DNA of 64,000 nucleotides from Andrena cerasifolii. Its lineage: Eukaryota > Arthropoda > Insecta > Hymenoptera > Andrenidae. The DNA lies in NCBI RefSeq assembly GCF_050908995.1, contig NC_135129.1:2542001-2606000 (forward strand), in the 5' to 3' direction. The position numbers were made by a program, and so were the translations under genes. The notes under the pieces were generated by a model. That model was not told where the DNA came from. It made no database searches and saw only the letters and a list, made by a program, of their open reading frames with translations. Shown in pieces: positions 20,737 through 31,786 of this stretch. Position 1 is the stretch's first letter, and every line of letters begins with the position of its first letter.

Positions 20737-23700
20737 TCGTTTCTTAATCACCCTTAACTGGTTTAAAGACAACGAAGAGGTATAACCCATTCGATTACGT
20801 AAATCGATATTTAATAAGAGCTCGGTTCAACTGTCTCCAATTGAAATAAATTACTTTCCCTATCTCCTTGCTAATCGTCGAATTAGCTGCGCGAACCGCG
20901 GGAGTATTTGTGAAATCGGTGCCCAGTGGCAAACGTAATCGTTCCTCTTCCGGCATAAAGGTTGCGAAGTAAAAAGGCCCCTCAGACGTAATGTTTAAAA
21001 GTAATTTCTCAGGGGAATCGTGTATGCGGCCCGCGAATACCAGCCGTCTGAAGCGGAATGTATGAAAGAAATTGCGACATGCCGATTCAACCGTCTATTT
21101 GTATCACATCCATTCAAGCAATTCAAGCCTCGCTGGAACACCAAACGGAATGTCAATTTTTTTCCCCCAGCATGTGACTCGCGTGCATAGCATTCGAGAA
21201 TCGAAGCTTTCCTTTGATTTTGGCCCCTCGAAAGCGCATTTTCATTCACCAGGTAAATGCAGAAGCAACTACACTGTGGATTTACACGTGCAGCAGCACA
21301 GAATGAATCAGAGAGCACAAAAGGACAGTGTGTACATCGAATAAAGTGTTTGAGCATGTTCCGTTCAGAATTGTACTCTCTTCGGTTCAGTTGCTGTTGC
21401 ACTCGGAGCGTCACAAACGAACCGTCTGTCGTCTTGCAATTTTAGAATTAATTTTAGACCCCCAGAACGTGCTGCTTGAATATAAGACCTGCGAGTCTTA
21501 TATTCGCAACGCACTGAAAATTCAAATAAGTTGCAAGGAAGTATAGAAGAAGAATTAAAAAAAACTAGACGCATTTACCAAGGAATCGAACCATACGTCG
21601 ATTGCTTACACTGATTCTAACACAAACAGCTGCAGAAGTTACTCACATTTCGTAAACAAACGCTAACTAATCAGCCGCGGTAGCAACGAATTAATTCATT
21701 ACCATAAGAAGAATGTAGTACACCACGAAGCCAGCACTTCGTGGAACGAACCTTGATAAATTTCCCAACACTAAGTTCTCATTATGCGGGGGACGTCGGG
21801 CACGATCAATTCCCTGCCCGCTACCCCGCTCCGTTCCCCGCCGCGAATAATTACCAGCTAAAGTGCTCTGCGCTGAATTCCGCCGGTTCCCTAAAAATTT
21901 ACAACGAAAACCGCCCCGTCACCGTGAACGTAAAGACGGGGGGCGCGCGGGGGCGGGCAGAAAAAAGTAGTTCACCGAGGGTGCAACGGAGGGGTTAAAG
22001 GGAAAGGACGGGGCCAGCAAACGAGCAGAAAAAAAAGCAGCATCGCGTAACCGGGGGGAGAGGTCTAATTAACAAATGTACAAAACCTTGTCAAGTCGGA
22101 CGAAACCATTTCGCAGCGTCCTTCCTCCTCATCCGCCGCCTCTGTCTGTCCCCATTCGCCCTTATCGCGGCAGTCCAGATTTGGTGATTCCCCTCGCGAG
22201 CTCTCCCGGCGAGGAGGAAGAGGAGTGGGTCGGGGAGGGCTGGCAGTGGTGGCGAAGATAGAGGATAGGGGTAGGAAAAAGGAGAATAGCCGGGGAAAAA
22301 TGTCGTGACTCCTGAAGTATCGCGGATTTTCCTCGGGAGATCTCGTGGCCGTGGTAACGGGGTCGCGAACGAGAACGGAAGTCGACAAGGAAAATTGATT
22401 CGATCTGGTGCAATGACGCGGGAGAAACTGCGAAGTGGAATGGACGACCAGTTACTCGCCCTCCCCCCCCCCCGGCCCTCCGCCACCCCACTTGCCGCCC
22501 CTTTTGCGCCTCATCGTGTTCCTGTCGTTGATATTTTCCGCGACCACCCAAGGAAGACCGTGATATCGTGAAAATTTCCGCAGACCAGATCACCGGATTT
22601 AGGGGGTCCATTTGTTCGCCCGGGGAGATTGCTTTACTCGCTCGGACCTGCTTGTAAAGCTTAACGTTGTTTCCCCCTGCCCCTGCTAAATATGAATTAA
22701 CCGAGTAAGCGGTGTTCAGGGTGTAACTGTGCTTAATCGAAAGCTCTTAACGTCACCACACCCCCTTTATAAAATAGTAACTGAGCCACTGTTCTACAAA
22801 AATTCAATCATTAGTATTGAATTAATTATCGAGTACTAATTTAGCTCTTTCTCGCAGCCCCTAAATAGTAATAGAAAATAGAATTTATCACACCACAATT
22901 ATTCGCCAATAAACTACCTGCTGTAGATGCACCACCACTGCTCGGCGAAATAGTTAAATAATAACAGACACGTCGTTATTTGTTTGCGCGATGCCTAGAT
23001 CAAAGCTTCGCTTCACTTTCAGCGAAACAATCGCGAAGTCCCCGCGTTCGTTCCAATTAACGAAACAAGATCGAGCGGCAGGAAAATCGATGCGAAACTT
23101 TTCACCTCTGCTGGAGACGTTCCTACGCGCGAAGGGTGCTCGAGAGCCGTCGAAAAGTTAAGTTGTGACACGGTGGGTTCCAATGGGCATCCGTATCTCC
23201 GTCTGTTACTGTCAGAAGATTAATGTCGGCGGCAGTTTTGTAAGAAGCGTCGCGAAAGGAACACTTGTCGACGCCCTTCCTGGTAACTGGCGTCCTCTTA
23301 CCACGAAATCCTGCGACGCTCGGGAAGTTTTTGTTCCTCGCCTAATTCGCGCGATACACGAGCAATTAACAGGAATTCGTAATGACCCTCGTCGCACTTA
23401 ATACCTCCGCGAGTGCTTCCGTTCCGTGCACCTCCTTCCGAACGAATTCAATCTTATCTCGCCTGTTTTGTCTCGGTTTGTGTTCCGCTTTGAATTAGGT
23501 TCGTGAAACGGGTAACATTGTTTCGCTACTTTTCGGGATATTAAGCTCCATGTGATTCACTTTTTCCTCGCTTCTATATACTGCTTTTTTGTGAGTCTCC
23601 AAGGGATTTATTGTGATTAACTTGCGACAGTTTCTGTTGATTGTTTATCCATTCCAACGTTCGGAGTTAATTGCTCGTTTTTAGGGACGGCAAATGTTTA

Positions 23701-24885
23701 ATCAAGTGTCCTAACTGGTGGATGTAAAAGTTTCGTCAGGTTTTTTTTTTCAACGCTACTGCTGTCCGTCCTATTGAATAAAACGATTGTGGTGTTCGGT
23801 AACTCTTGAAACATCATACAGCAGAAGCACTGCAATTGTTACGTAAAGGGCTTCGGTAAATCCGGAAATATTAAAATGGAATTTTTCTGGCACCTCAAAT
23901 GTTTTTGTAGAAAATAGTCGGTAATCCTTTTTATGTGGCTTTTATCTGAAATACGAAATATCCTGTACCAAAAGCGTCTGGTGATTTCGAGGAGATGTAT
24001 GTGTGTACACCTCCACACTGTCAGATATTTATACCGACATTCTGCAGGATTTACGTGTTCACTTTCCAGTGTCGTATAAAGTCACTCTTGTATTTCAAAT
24101 TAATCATATTTTTGCTGCATTTTTCATAACATTCACTTCCATAGTCAATTTCTAATCGCTCATTAAATTATGGTGAGTGAATTTGTCGAGCATTACGAAT
24201 TTTAACAGTTAGATTATATACATGTCGGAGAATAAAAAAATAAATAATGAATAAATTTAATTGAGATGTATCGTTTATTTCGTTACAACCCTTACACAGG
24301 GTTCAGCAAATAGATAGTCGATCTTTACAATCTATTACTAATGCTATTATTAATGATGACACGAAGTCATGAATGATTGAATTGCGAAATTATTTTGGCG
24401 CCAATCGAAAACGCAAGCGTCAGACTGTTAGTGGGAGCTTGAATGTAGTCTCGAAAGGGAAACGGAAGTGGTTGTTTAGCAACCGGGAAAGGTTGATAAT
24501 TTCAATGCGGAATTTTAAAAAAAGAAAGAAAAAGGGATTGATTCCGAAAGAAATCGTCACCGAGGACAATTCAGCTTTCCCTTCCGGAGAATTCATTAGT
24601 TCTCGATTTAAATAGAATTATAGTTTACAGTTTGGTTTAAAGTAATTCCTTGAAAGTTCTTTATAATTACATTGTTCAATTCTTGTTAAATTCAAATTAA
24701 AAAAATGAGACGCTTTGCGAGGAGAAGAGCCAACGGGAACACCCAATCGCCCTCTGAGGCTTCATCGTTTCCCCCTATTCCGAAATATAAATGTTTATTA
24801 TAAAATAGAGCCCCTTTTTATGTCATGACATTTAAGTCATTTACAACTGGGATTGGGACTTCGGTAGCACGAATTATGGTACATA
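20737..24885. other. Unannotated unique DNA with a CpG-rich block
   Basis: A solitary CCCTTAACTGGTTTAAAG at 20752-20769 resembles the end of the 18956 MITE. The block 21780-22600 is CpG-rich and includes a C run at 22464-22474; its open frames lie on both strands and match nothing. A lysine-rich frame at 24373-24615 is unrecognised. Confidence 0.35.
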
Positions 24886-24915
24886 AATGTAGGGAATTTT
24901 CGGGATCTTCCCTTG
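24886..24915. mobile_element. Family C remnant
   Basis: The sequence ATGTAGGGAATTTT joins directly to CGGGATCTTCCCTTG and is followed by TTAG. Both pieces belong to the right arm of the element at 9338-9766, but about 40 bp between them are missing. It is a deleted end. Confidence 0.5.
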
Positions 24916-25234
24916 TTAGATATCATTTTTGACAAATTTATGAAGTAGATATAAATGCGATTTTTATACAGCAGGAAGAAAAAAGCAAGAACTATTTATT
25001 ACATAGGTACTAGCATTACTATTCGGCTTCGCCCGAACTTTAGATTCTAATTTTATAAAAACAAAATTTATTTACTTATTTTCTTGGTGAAACTAGTTAA
25101 ATTCGTCTGGATTAGCTAGGCATAATGATCTGGAACACATTTCGTGACCCCAGAGTTTACCGTTCGAAAGTTTTTAGGCGACAGACAAACACACAAACAC
25201 TTTCTGCTGTATATATCAAGATAAAAACTCAAAT
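24916..25234. other. Possible retrotransposon 3' region
   Basis: The stretch from about 25020 to 25226 contains GACAGACAAACACACAAACAC followed by a T/A-rich end. This resembles the 3' UTR of RTE-like retrotransposons in insects. There is no coding part and no second copy in the window, so this is only a resemblance. Confidence 0.2.
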
Positions 25235-25311
25235 TTCACAAGAAATGGACATTGTGGTTATATAAATATTATAAAATAGGGTCGCGACTCAAAATAGTTT
25301 GCGAAACACTG
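25235..25311. mobile_element. hAT-type transposon terminus (solo end)
   Basis: In reverse complement the end reads CAGTGTTTCGCAAACT, then GAGTCGCGACCC about 20 bp further in. This CAGTG.TT..CAAACT...TCGCGACCC arrangement is characteristic of hAT-family ends. No matching opposite end was found, so this is a fragment or a one-ended copy. Confidence 0.5.
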
Positions 25312-26299
25312 GCGTAGAGTATATACTTTCCAGTCTAGTCATTAAAAAGTATTCGAAGAATGAAGATACGCCATATTTGTAAGAATATTCTTACAATCTT
25401 AACAAGTACTGTGCAGCTCATAAGAATACTTGTGGAATAATCATGTAGGATCATCGGGGTTTCACGAAATGAACAACCAAACACACCAGTGCAATGAGAA
25501 TAAATAAAATGTAATGATGAAATATTAGTATAAAAGAGCAAAGAAATACAGAAGACAACAGCAACGTAACTGTTGCAATATAGTAAGTAATTATAATCTC
25601 GATACTTGTCGCTCCATCTATTGTTCGACAGCGAATTTGTACAGCGACCTGAATTTAGTTGAGAGCGACTATGACTAGAACATATACTCTCTGTTCCTTT
25701 TTCCATATACACAAGACTGTAACGATATCGAACGTATTGCCGATTAGGCTTTTGCTATAATATATTTTACTTTCTTTTATTACTACTAGTCACTCTGTGT
25801 TCAGTAATTCAACAACCATTCCTACAGTAACTTTGCTCTTAGCACGCTTTCCACGACTGCCTAAAGACGATCGGCACGACCGCCGAGCACCGCCTCGGTT
25901 CGGCGGTCTTCGCCGAACTTCGTCCTCCGCCAACCTCCGTCTTCCGTGCGAGAATGTAACGCATGCCGGCCGCTATTACCATTCCTACACGAATGACTTG
26001 CTAGCTTGAGACCAAACTGAGAACTGACTCCCCGCGGAACAAACTCTTATTTTAAATGCTGGGTAGAGAGGTTTCACCCTCTACCCCCGAATGGCCAAGA
26101 TGGAGGGCGGGCCTAAACATTCCCACGATCCAACGTTCAAAGCTGACGAAATCCAGACATTGGCATCGGCGGAAAACCATTGCAACGTAGGCCTTGAAAA
26201 TCATTGGGCTTCGCGATTCCGAGGACCGCTCTTGTGCCCAAGGGTTACTGCCTTGGCCCTCGCCAGATGAGCGCGCCGAGGTCGAGGGAGGTCTCCGCC
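25312..26299. other. Unannotated DNA with overlapping hairpins
   Basis: GTTCGGCG and CGCCGAAC (25898-25918) form an 8-bp stem with a 5-nt loop. The sequence GACCGCCGA about 20 bp upstream can instead pair with TTCGGCGGTC of the same stem. The surrounding block 25800-26290 is GC-rich and resembles an LTR, without a partner copy. No gene was recognised. Confidence 0.3.
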
Positions 26300-27028
26300 T
26301 TAAGGGGGTATACCCGGTTTGAACCCTCGGAAAATGTATACATTTTGTGGATTTTTTTACAAGTCAACGGTTTGATGCAGATTTCCCGTTTTTTAACTAT
26401 GTTTACATAGTATTATGAACTACTTATAAAAAAAGTTTCAGTTAAAAAACTATTGTTTTTCGGAAGTTACGGATACATGTCCGAAAGTCTCTCGATTTTA
26501 GACGGCTAAACGGTGGCCCTAAAAACTCGCGCTACGTTCAACCAATTTACTTCAAATTTTGCACGCAGAATCACAATAAGATTCCACATCGTCCAACGAA
26601 GGCGATTTTGAAAATTTTGAAAAATAAAGAAATGGTGAGAGATCAAAGGTAAAGTTAAATTTTTCTAAGAGAAAAATCCAGCTTTTTCCTTTATAAATAA
26701 TAAACGGGGAATCGAAATAAAAAAAGCCTTCGTTGGACGATGCGGAATCTTATTATGATTCTGCATGCAAAATTTGAAGTAAATTGGTTGAACGTAGCGC
26801 GAGTTTTTAGGGCCACCGTTTAGCCGTCTAAAATCGAGAGACTTTCGGACATGTATCCGTAACTTCCGAAAAACAATAGTTTTTTAACTGAAACTTTTTT
26901 TATAAGTAGTTCATAATACTATGTAAACATAGTTAAAAAACGGGAAATCTGCATCAAACCGTTGACTCGTAAAAAAATCCACAAAATGTATACATTTTCC
27001 GAGGGTTCAAACGGGTATACCCCCTTAA
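26300..27028. mobile_element. TTAA-flanked long-hairpin MITE, family H
   Basis: Both ends read TTAAGGGGGTATACCCG inward, and the two arms of roughly 300 bp are nearly identical inverted copies. For example, AAACAATAGTTTTTTAACTG in the right arm is matched by its complement on the left, and the block CGAGAGACTTTCGGACATGT likewise. The centre, at about 26600-26720, is A-rich. It is non-coding, and both arms would fold into one near-perfect RNA hairpin if transcribed. Confidence 0.9.
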
Positions 27029-28094
27029 TTGTCTTCCTATAATGCCCGGCCAACACTCGGGACAACATCCGGATTCTGTCACCAAAACAGTTCCTGACCT
27101 GGCCATTCGTTACGCACGTGACACGAGCATCAAATGGATTAGAGATTTCTTCTAAGAAACCCATAAACTTGGAAACGAAGGAAATGAAGCAGCTTATTTG
27201 CTTAATCCGAGCAGAAGACCAGGATACGTTTAGACAGTTGGAAGAGCCGTTCCGCTCGCTCGGAGCGAAAAAGTCGCGCAAGGTGCAATCGCTTGCGCTA
27301 AAGAACGACGATATTCCTGCTCAACGGTGTGCAAAAAACACCCAGAGGAACTTGCAGTCTGACATCTTTATTTCGTCACACATCTCTGAAATATTCGCTT
27401 GGACTGACCCAGATCTCCTTACGACACGAAAACTTTAGTTCCCTTTGTCGTATTTCCGTTCCAGACCCGTGGGAAGGGGGGGAATGATAGCGCCGGTCTC
27501 ACGGCTCGCAAGTTATCTCGCAAGTAACGTCTCGTAATGGCATGGATTAGCGTGTTTCTTGCAGTTTCGTGGGGACAGAAACTGTTCGCATTGTTGCACC
27601 GAGGTATCGCGAACTGCCAACTAGAAGCGTACAACTATTACAAGATCGCCCCTCCCCCCCACCCCCAGTTACGTTGCTGCTTATGACTTTCAAATTTTCG
27701 CTGTCAGGTTCCCTCATTCTTATTCAACCTGCTAACTGTACAGTCGCGACACTACAAACGCACCTTGTGCATTTAAAAGTGTTTGAAAGCGAATTTTATC
27801 GCATCGCTTATGTTAAAATGACGAGTTCACAAGTCTGTTCCAATCAACTTGTCTTTCGCAATTAACAGGTTGATCATTATCGTGATTACTTATAACTTCA
27901 CGTGTGCTGGGATCAAAGGGTTGTGATACAAGGTGCTCGGTGTCTTAGATTTGCAATACTCAATGAAAATTATTGCTAATATCGAAGTTTTTCTATTTTC
28001 TTTCTGTTGACTTTTAAGACGGGGCTTTTGCAGCGTTGAGCAGCGAAAAATACTGCATCAAACGTGCACTAAACAATGTAGAATTGGTTTTACA
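27029..28094. other. Unannotated unique DNA
   Basis: A 106-codon plus-strand frame at 27118-27438 is unrecognised. A C run occurs at about 27650-27665. No transposon is visible. Confidence 0.4.
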
Positions 28095-28685
28095 TATGAG
28101 CCCCTCAATTGATAAGTGGCGTAACTTCAATATTACAAAAAAATGAGTTTATTATAGAAATAGTAAGTATTATGAACACTTGTTTTATTTACCAATCCAA
28201 CTTGCTTATATTTTCTTTTATGTTGATAAAAAATAAGAGTCAGTCATCTTACATTTTTTCACACATTAAAAACCAGTAGGATTGTAAAAAGTGATGACGA
28301 ATCTAGCAAGGAATGAGTTCCTTAATATACCTATTATAATAAATGAGTGATTGAGAATAACTCAATGTAAAAATATACTGTGTTTAGTGGAAAGTGTTGA
28401 CATTTTTTCTCGTAGTGTCTTAAAAATAACATTCCTATAAGTTATGATTATTAATCAGTGCAATAATGGTAATTGATTATTCGTTATGTGACCGCTATTT
28501 TACTATTGAAAGAAATGTAGTTTTTCTTTTAAGTTAACATAATTACTATTCTTTCACTTTATTTTCATACAATAAAGCTACTACATTCTCTTCTTAATAT
28601 TGTATAAACCATTACGCGAAAGTCCAATTTTCACAATACTAAGAAAAGGGTTGTCTTAATGCACTTGTCAACTAAGGGGCTCATA
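28095..28685. mobile_element. TA-flanked inverted-repeat element, family K
   Basis: The left end reads TA-TGAGCCCCTCAATTGATAAGTG and the right end, in reverse complement, TA-TGAGCCCCTTAGTTGACAAGTG. The terminal repeats are about 25 bp with three mismatches. The 590-bp interior is AT-rich and non-coding. The TA flank suggests a Tc1/mariner-type MITE, but the superfamily is uncertain. Confidence 0.65.
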
Positions 28686-30327
28686 TATTACATGTGACAA
28701 CTCAAAACCCGTGAAAAATGTAGCTGCACTCTTGCTCCAAGATCCTGAATGCGTGTTTCCACCTTGCTATCGAAAAATCGAACCAGACCGTGGAATCACA
28801 TTGGATTTTAAAGGACTTTAGGAGACAATGAGGGGATGATACGCCGGTAGGGGGATTGCATTTCGACGCGTAATTTAGCTGAACCAAGGGCTGCGATGAC
28901 ACAGAATTTTCCGAGAAACGTTCCGTGGGACAGCTTCCCCAGAAATAAAGACAGCAAATAGCAGGATCTGTCGCGTTCCCTGGGCTGCTGAAGCTGAAAT
29001 TCTGATTGCACGTTACGCCGAGTACGGAGAATTCCGTTTGTGCCGCAACATTGACGTGGAACAATATCCATATAAATCTGCCGGCGGGCGAATCTCAAAC
29101 ACGCCCATTATACAGAGAAAGCAGGGATCCACGTTTCTCCACGGGTCCATTTAATTGTTTACCGCGTCACGTACCGCGGGCAGATTTATTTCGACCGGAC
29201 TCACGATCCAAGCGGAGTGTTTGATCCCCTCTTCACGGGGCGGTCCGCGCAATTCGAACGCCCCAGAGAAATTTTGCTCGTGCCGAGCGCAAAAATGGAA
29301 TCGAAGCACACCGGGCTTGTTTAACCGCGGGCTTTCTTTTTTCTAAAACGAATACGGAAAGCCGACCGAAGTTCATCGCTGCGATTGCATCAGCGAGGGA
29401 GGGATTTCGTGGCGCGAGATCGCGCGAAGACATTAAGAGGGTGCGCCGTGGAAATGGGGAAGAATTATCTGGCGGCGTGCGCATTTACATTTTTATCTCG
29501 TCGTGGAACCCACCGGAGAAGATTTATCATGGGCCGTCCTAGATTCGCGGACAATTCGGAAAAAACTTCCTTCCCTTTCCCTCCCGGGGATATTTTTTTC
29601 TTTATCTCGCCACTCGCGGGGAATGGTCACAGCGTCGCGAGGCCTGACAAACAGGCCGGGCCCACTGGTTTAGCCGATAAAGTTCCGTAATAGCGCGGAT
29701 TAGTGCGCCAGGCACTCGCGCGAGGCTGCGGAGAGGCTCCGCCCGCGACAATTACGGAAAGTGGCCCGAAAGCGCTTGGGTTTCCAACGGATGAATATTG
29801 AATCGGTGGATTCGGAAACTTTGCGCCCCCGGGCGAACGAACTTGGACGTCCGTTTTTCACGACGGAAATCACGCGACCATGCGAATCACCGCTGGTAAA
29901 CGCGTGCCTCGCGCCAGTCTGCTAGCCGGATTAATCGATAGTGTTGATTAATTTCTTAATTAAATATCAGCCGCCTGGGAGCCGACTGTGTCGAGGAGCC
30001 AGTCGGTCCGCGATAAAAACGGGAAATTCAATCGCTCCATGGGCTGGGGCAAGAAATTAGCCGAAGAAAAACGCGAATCGATCGGCAACGGGCGCGTGAA
30101 TTAATTACTTACGTATTGGTAGTTTGTTAAATGTAATTGAACCTGAATCGAACTGAAGCTTTTAGCGCGGCGGGTCGCTTCTTTTGATCGGGTCGCTTAG
30201 TAAATCCATTTGCGAATTTGCAGACGGGAAGGGAGACTGGGTTTGTGTGAAATTGTACAGAGGAGCAACACAGCTTCCTCTTAGTGTTTTAATAGTGTTA
30301 GTGAAAAGGGGTGAAGTTCGTGACGAA
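28686..30327. other. CpG-rich unique block
   Basis: The part from about 29100 to 30120 is strongly CpG-rich. Frames of 60-120 codons overlap on both strands without recognisable domains. It may be regulatory, but nothing in the sequence demonstrates it. Confidence 0.35.
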
Positions 30328-31021
30328 TTAAGGGGAGGTTCTAGAGCTAAAAAAAAATAGGTGATCTTTAGGAATTAATTAAAGGAAAACTACTAAATAT
30401 AATTGAATGTGACTTTTTGCATTATATTAAGGATGTCCTATATTATAGAAATATATTTTTTGTTTTACAATTAATCATTGCAGACGGCACTGGGGAGTCG
30501 TTAAAGTCAAGGCGTTAAAAAATTGATCCAAATCGGTGGGACCTGTATCCCCAAAAGTTATTATCCGATTCGACTGAAACTTTTTTTATTTTGAAGAATG
30601 TAGTTCTGGCTAGGGGGGAAACCAGAGAGAAAATGCAAAAATGACATTTTTTAAGAAAATAACGACACTTGAAGTTTGAAATCACTTTTCCCCTATGTTT
30701 TTCGTCCTTTCGATGCCTTTTAAAATTATAAATTTTCAATTTTTTGTATTTTTTTCTGGTTTCCCTCCTAGCCAGAAGTATATTCTTCCAAGTAAAAAAA
30801 GTTTCAGTCGAATCGGATAATAACTTTTGGAGATACAGGTCCCACCGTTTTGAGAACACTGTTTCGAGAAAAACGCGTTTAAAATTTGCCGCTACACAAA
30901 TGCCTATAACTTCGGGAATTTTACGAATTTCAACCAATCCTTTTAAACACATATTCCTAAAAGATTGAACATTCGAAAAATGAAATAAAAAATCGACTTT
31001 TAGACCGGAACCTCCCCTTAA
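30328..31021. mobile_element. TTAA-flanked hairpin MITE, family A, copy 2
   Basis: This copy corresponds to 3714-4450 along its whole length: TTAAGGGGAGGTTCT at the left, GAACCTCCCCTTAA at the right. It lacks 43 bp (GTGGGCCCTGAGTGGCC and flanks) present in copy 1 and has several substitutions in the terminal repeats. The 180-codon minus-strand frame that spans it is simply open element sequence. Confidence 0.87.
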
Positions 31022-31043
31022 GGAGATAATCTTAATTTCGTCT

Positions 31044-31786
31044 TTAAGGGGGCACACTAGTGTAACTGCACGTTTTTCAACGCCATCTTCGGGAATTTAT
31101 TTAACAAACACTATAAGTTTATACTGCCCGGTGTTTTGCCTGCATATCAAGGTATGTTTGAAGTAATACACAGAATTTTTTTGAGTATTTTTATCACATA
31201 TGTACATAGATATGCATAGTCGGTGGTGGAAGCTTCTTCAAAAACATTCCTTTCCGACGGGGGATGGTGTGGGGACTGTTATTGCCATGCAAAATGGAAA
31301 AACTAAAGTTTATTTTCTTTATTATGCTTGTCGCTATGATTGAAACCACGGACGAGATTTTATCTTGTAAAAAATTAATTGTACAGAACGAAAACAGCTA
31401 CACTTTTAGCAGACATCGAACATTTTCTTTATTACAATGCCGCCATTCTGCGCATTTTTATTGTTAGGGGGCTTCTGTTGTTCCAACCACAGCGACAACC
31501 ATAATAAAGAAAATAAACCTTAGGTTTTTCATTTTGGATGACTATAATAAGACAATATATAACAGTCCTCACACCATGGGAAAATAATGTTTTTGAACGA
31601 GCTTACGCCACCGACTATATCTATGCATACATGCGATAGAAAAGCTGAACAAAATTCCGAGTATTACTTCAAACACCCCTTAATAAATAGGCAAAACGCC
31701 AGACAGTATAAACTTATAGTTCTTGTTAAATAAATTTCCGAAGATGGCGTTGAAAAACGGCCAGTTACACTAGAGTACTCGCTTAA
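31044..31786. mobile_element. TTAA-flanked MITE, family I
   Basis: The left end TTAAGGGGGCACACTAGTGT and the right end, in reverse complement, TTAAGCGAGTACTCTAGTGT continue into a conserved 45-bp block (TTTTTCAACGCCATCTTCGG, then ATTTATTTAACAA). Further inverted similarity extends through GTATAAACTTATAG-type text and TATGCATA. It begins only 22 bp after family A copy 2. Confidence 0.82.

Noticed and set aside
21570..21605. tRNA gene on the minus strand (GGTTCGATTCC-like B box)
   Set aside because: The T-arm stem does not pair and no matching A box or acceptor stem lies at the expected distance.
25015..25226. RTE-like retrotransposon 3' end
   Set aside because: Only a general resemblance of the GACAGACAAACA text; no coding part, tail repeat or second copy in the window.
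31264..31467. Small membrane protein frame (hydrophobic FIFFIMLVAMI)
   Set aside because: It lies wholly within the TTAA MITE at 31044-31786 and its partner arm contains the inverted sequence, so it is element DNA.
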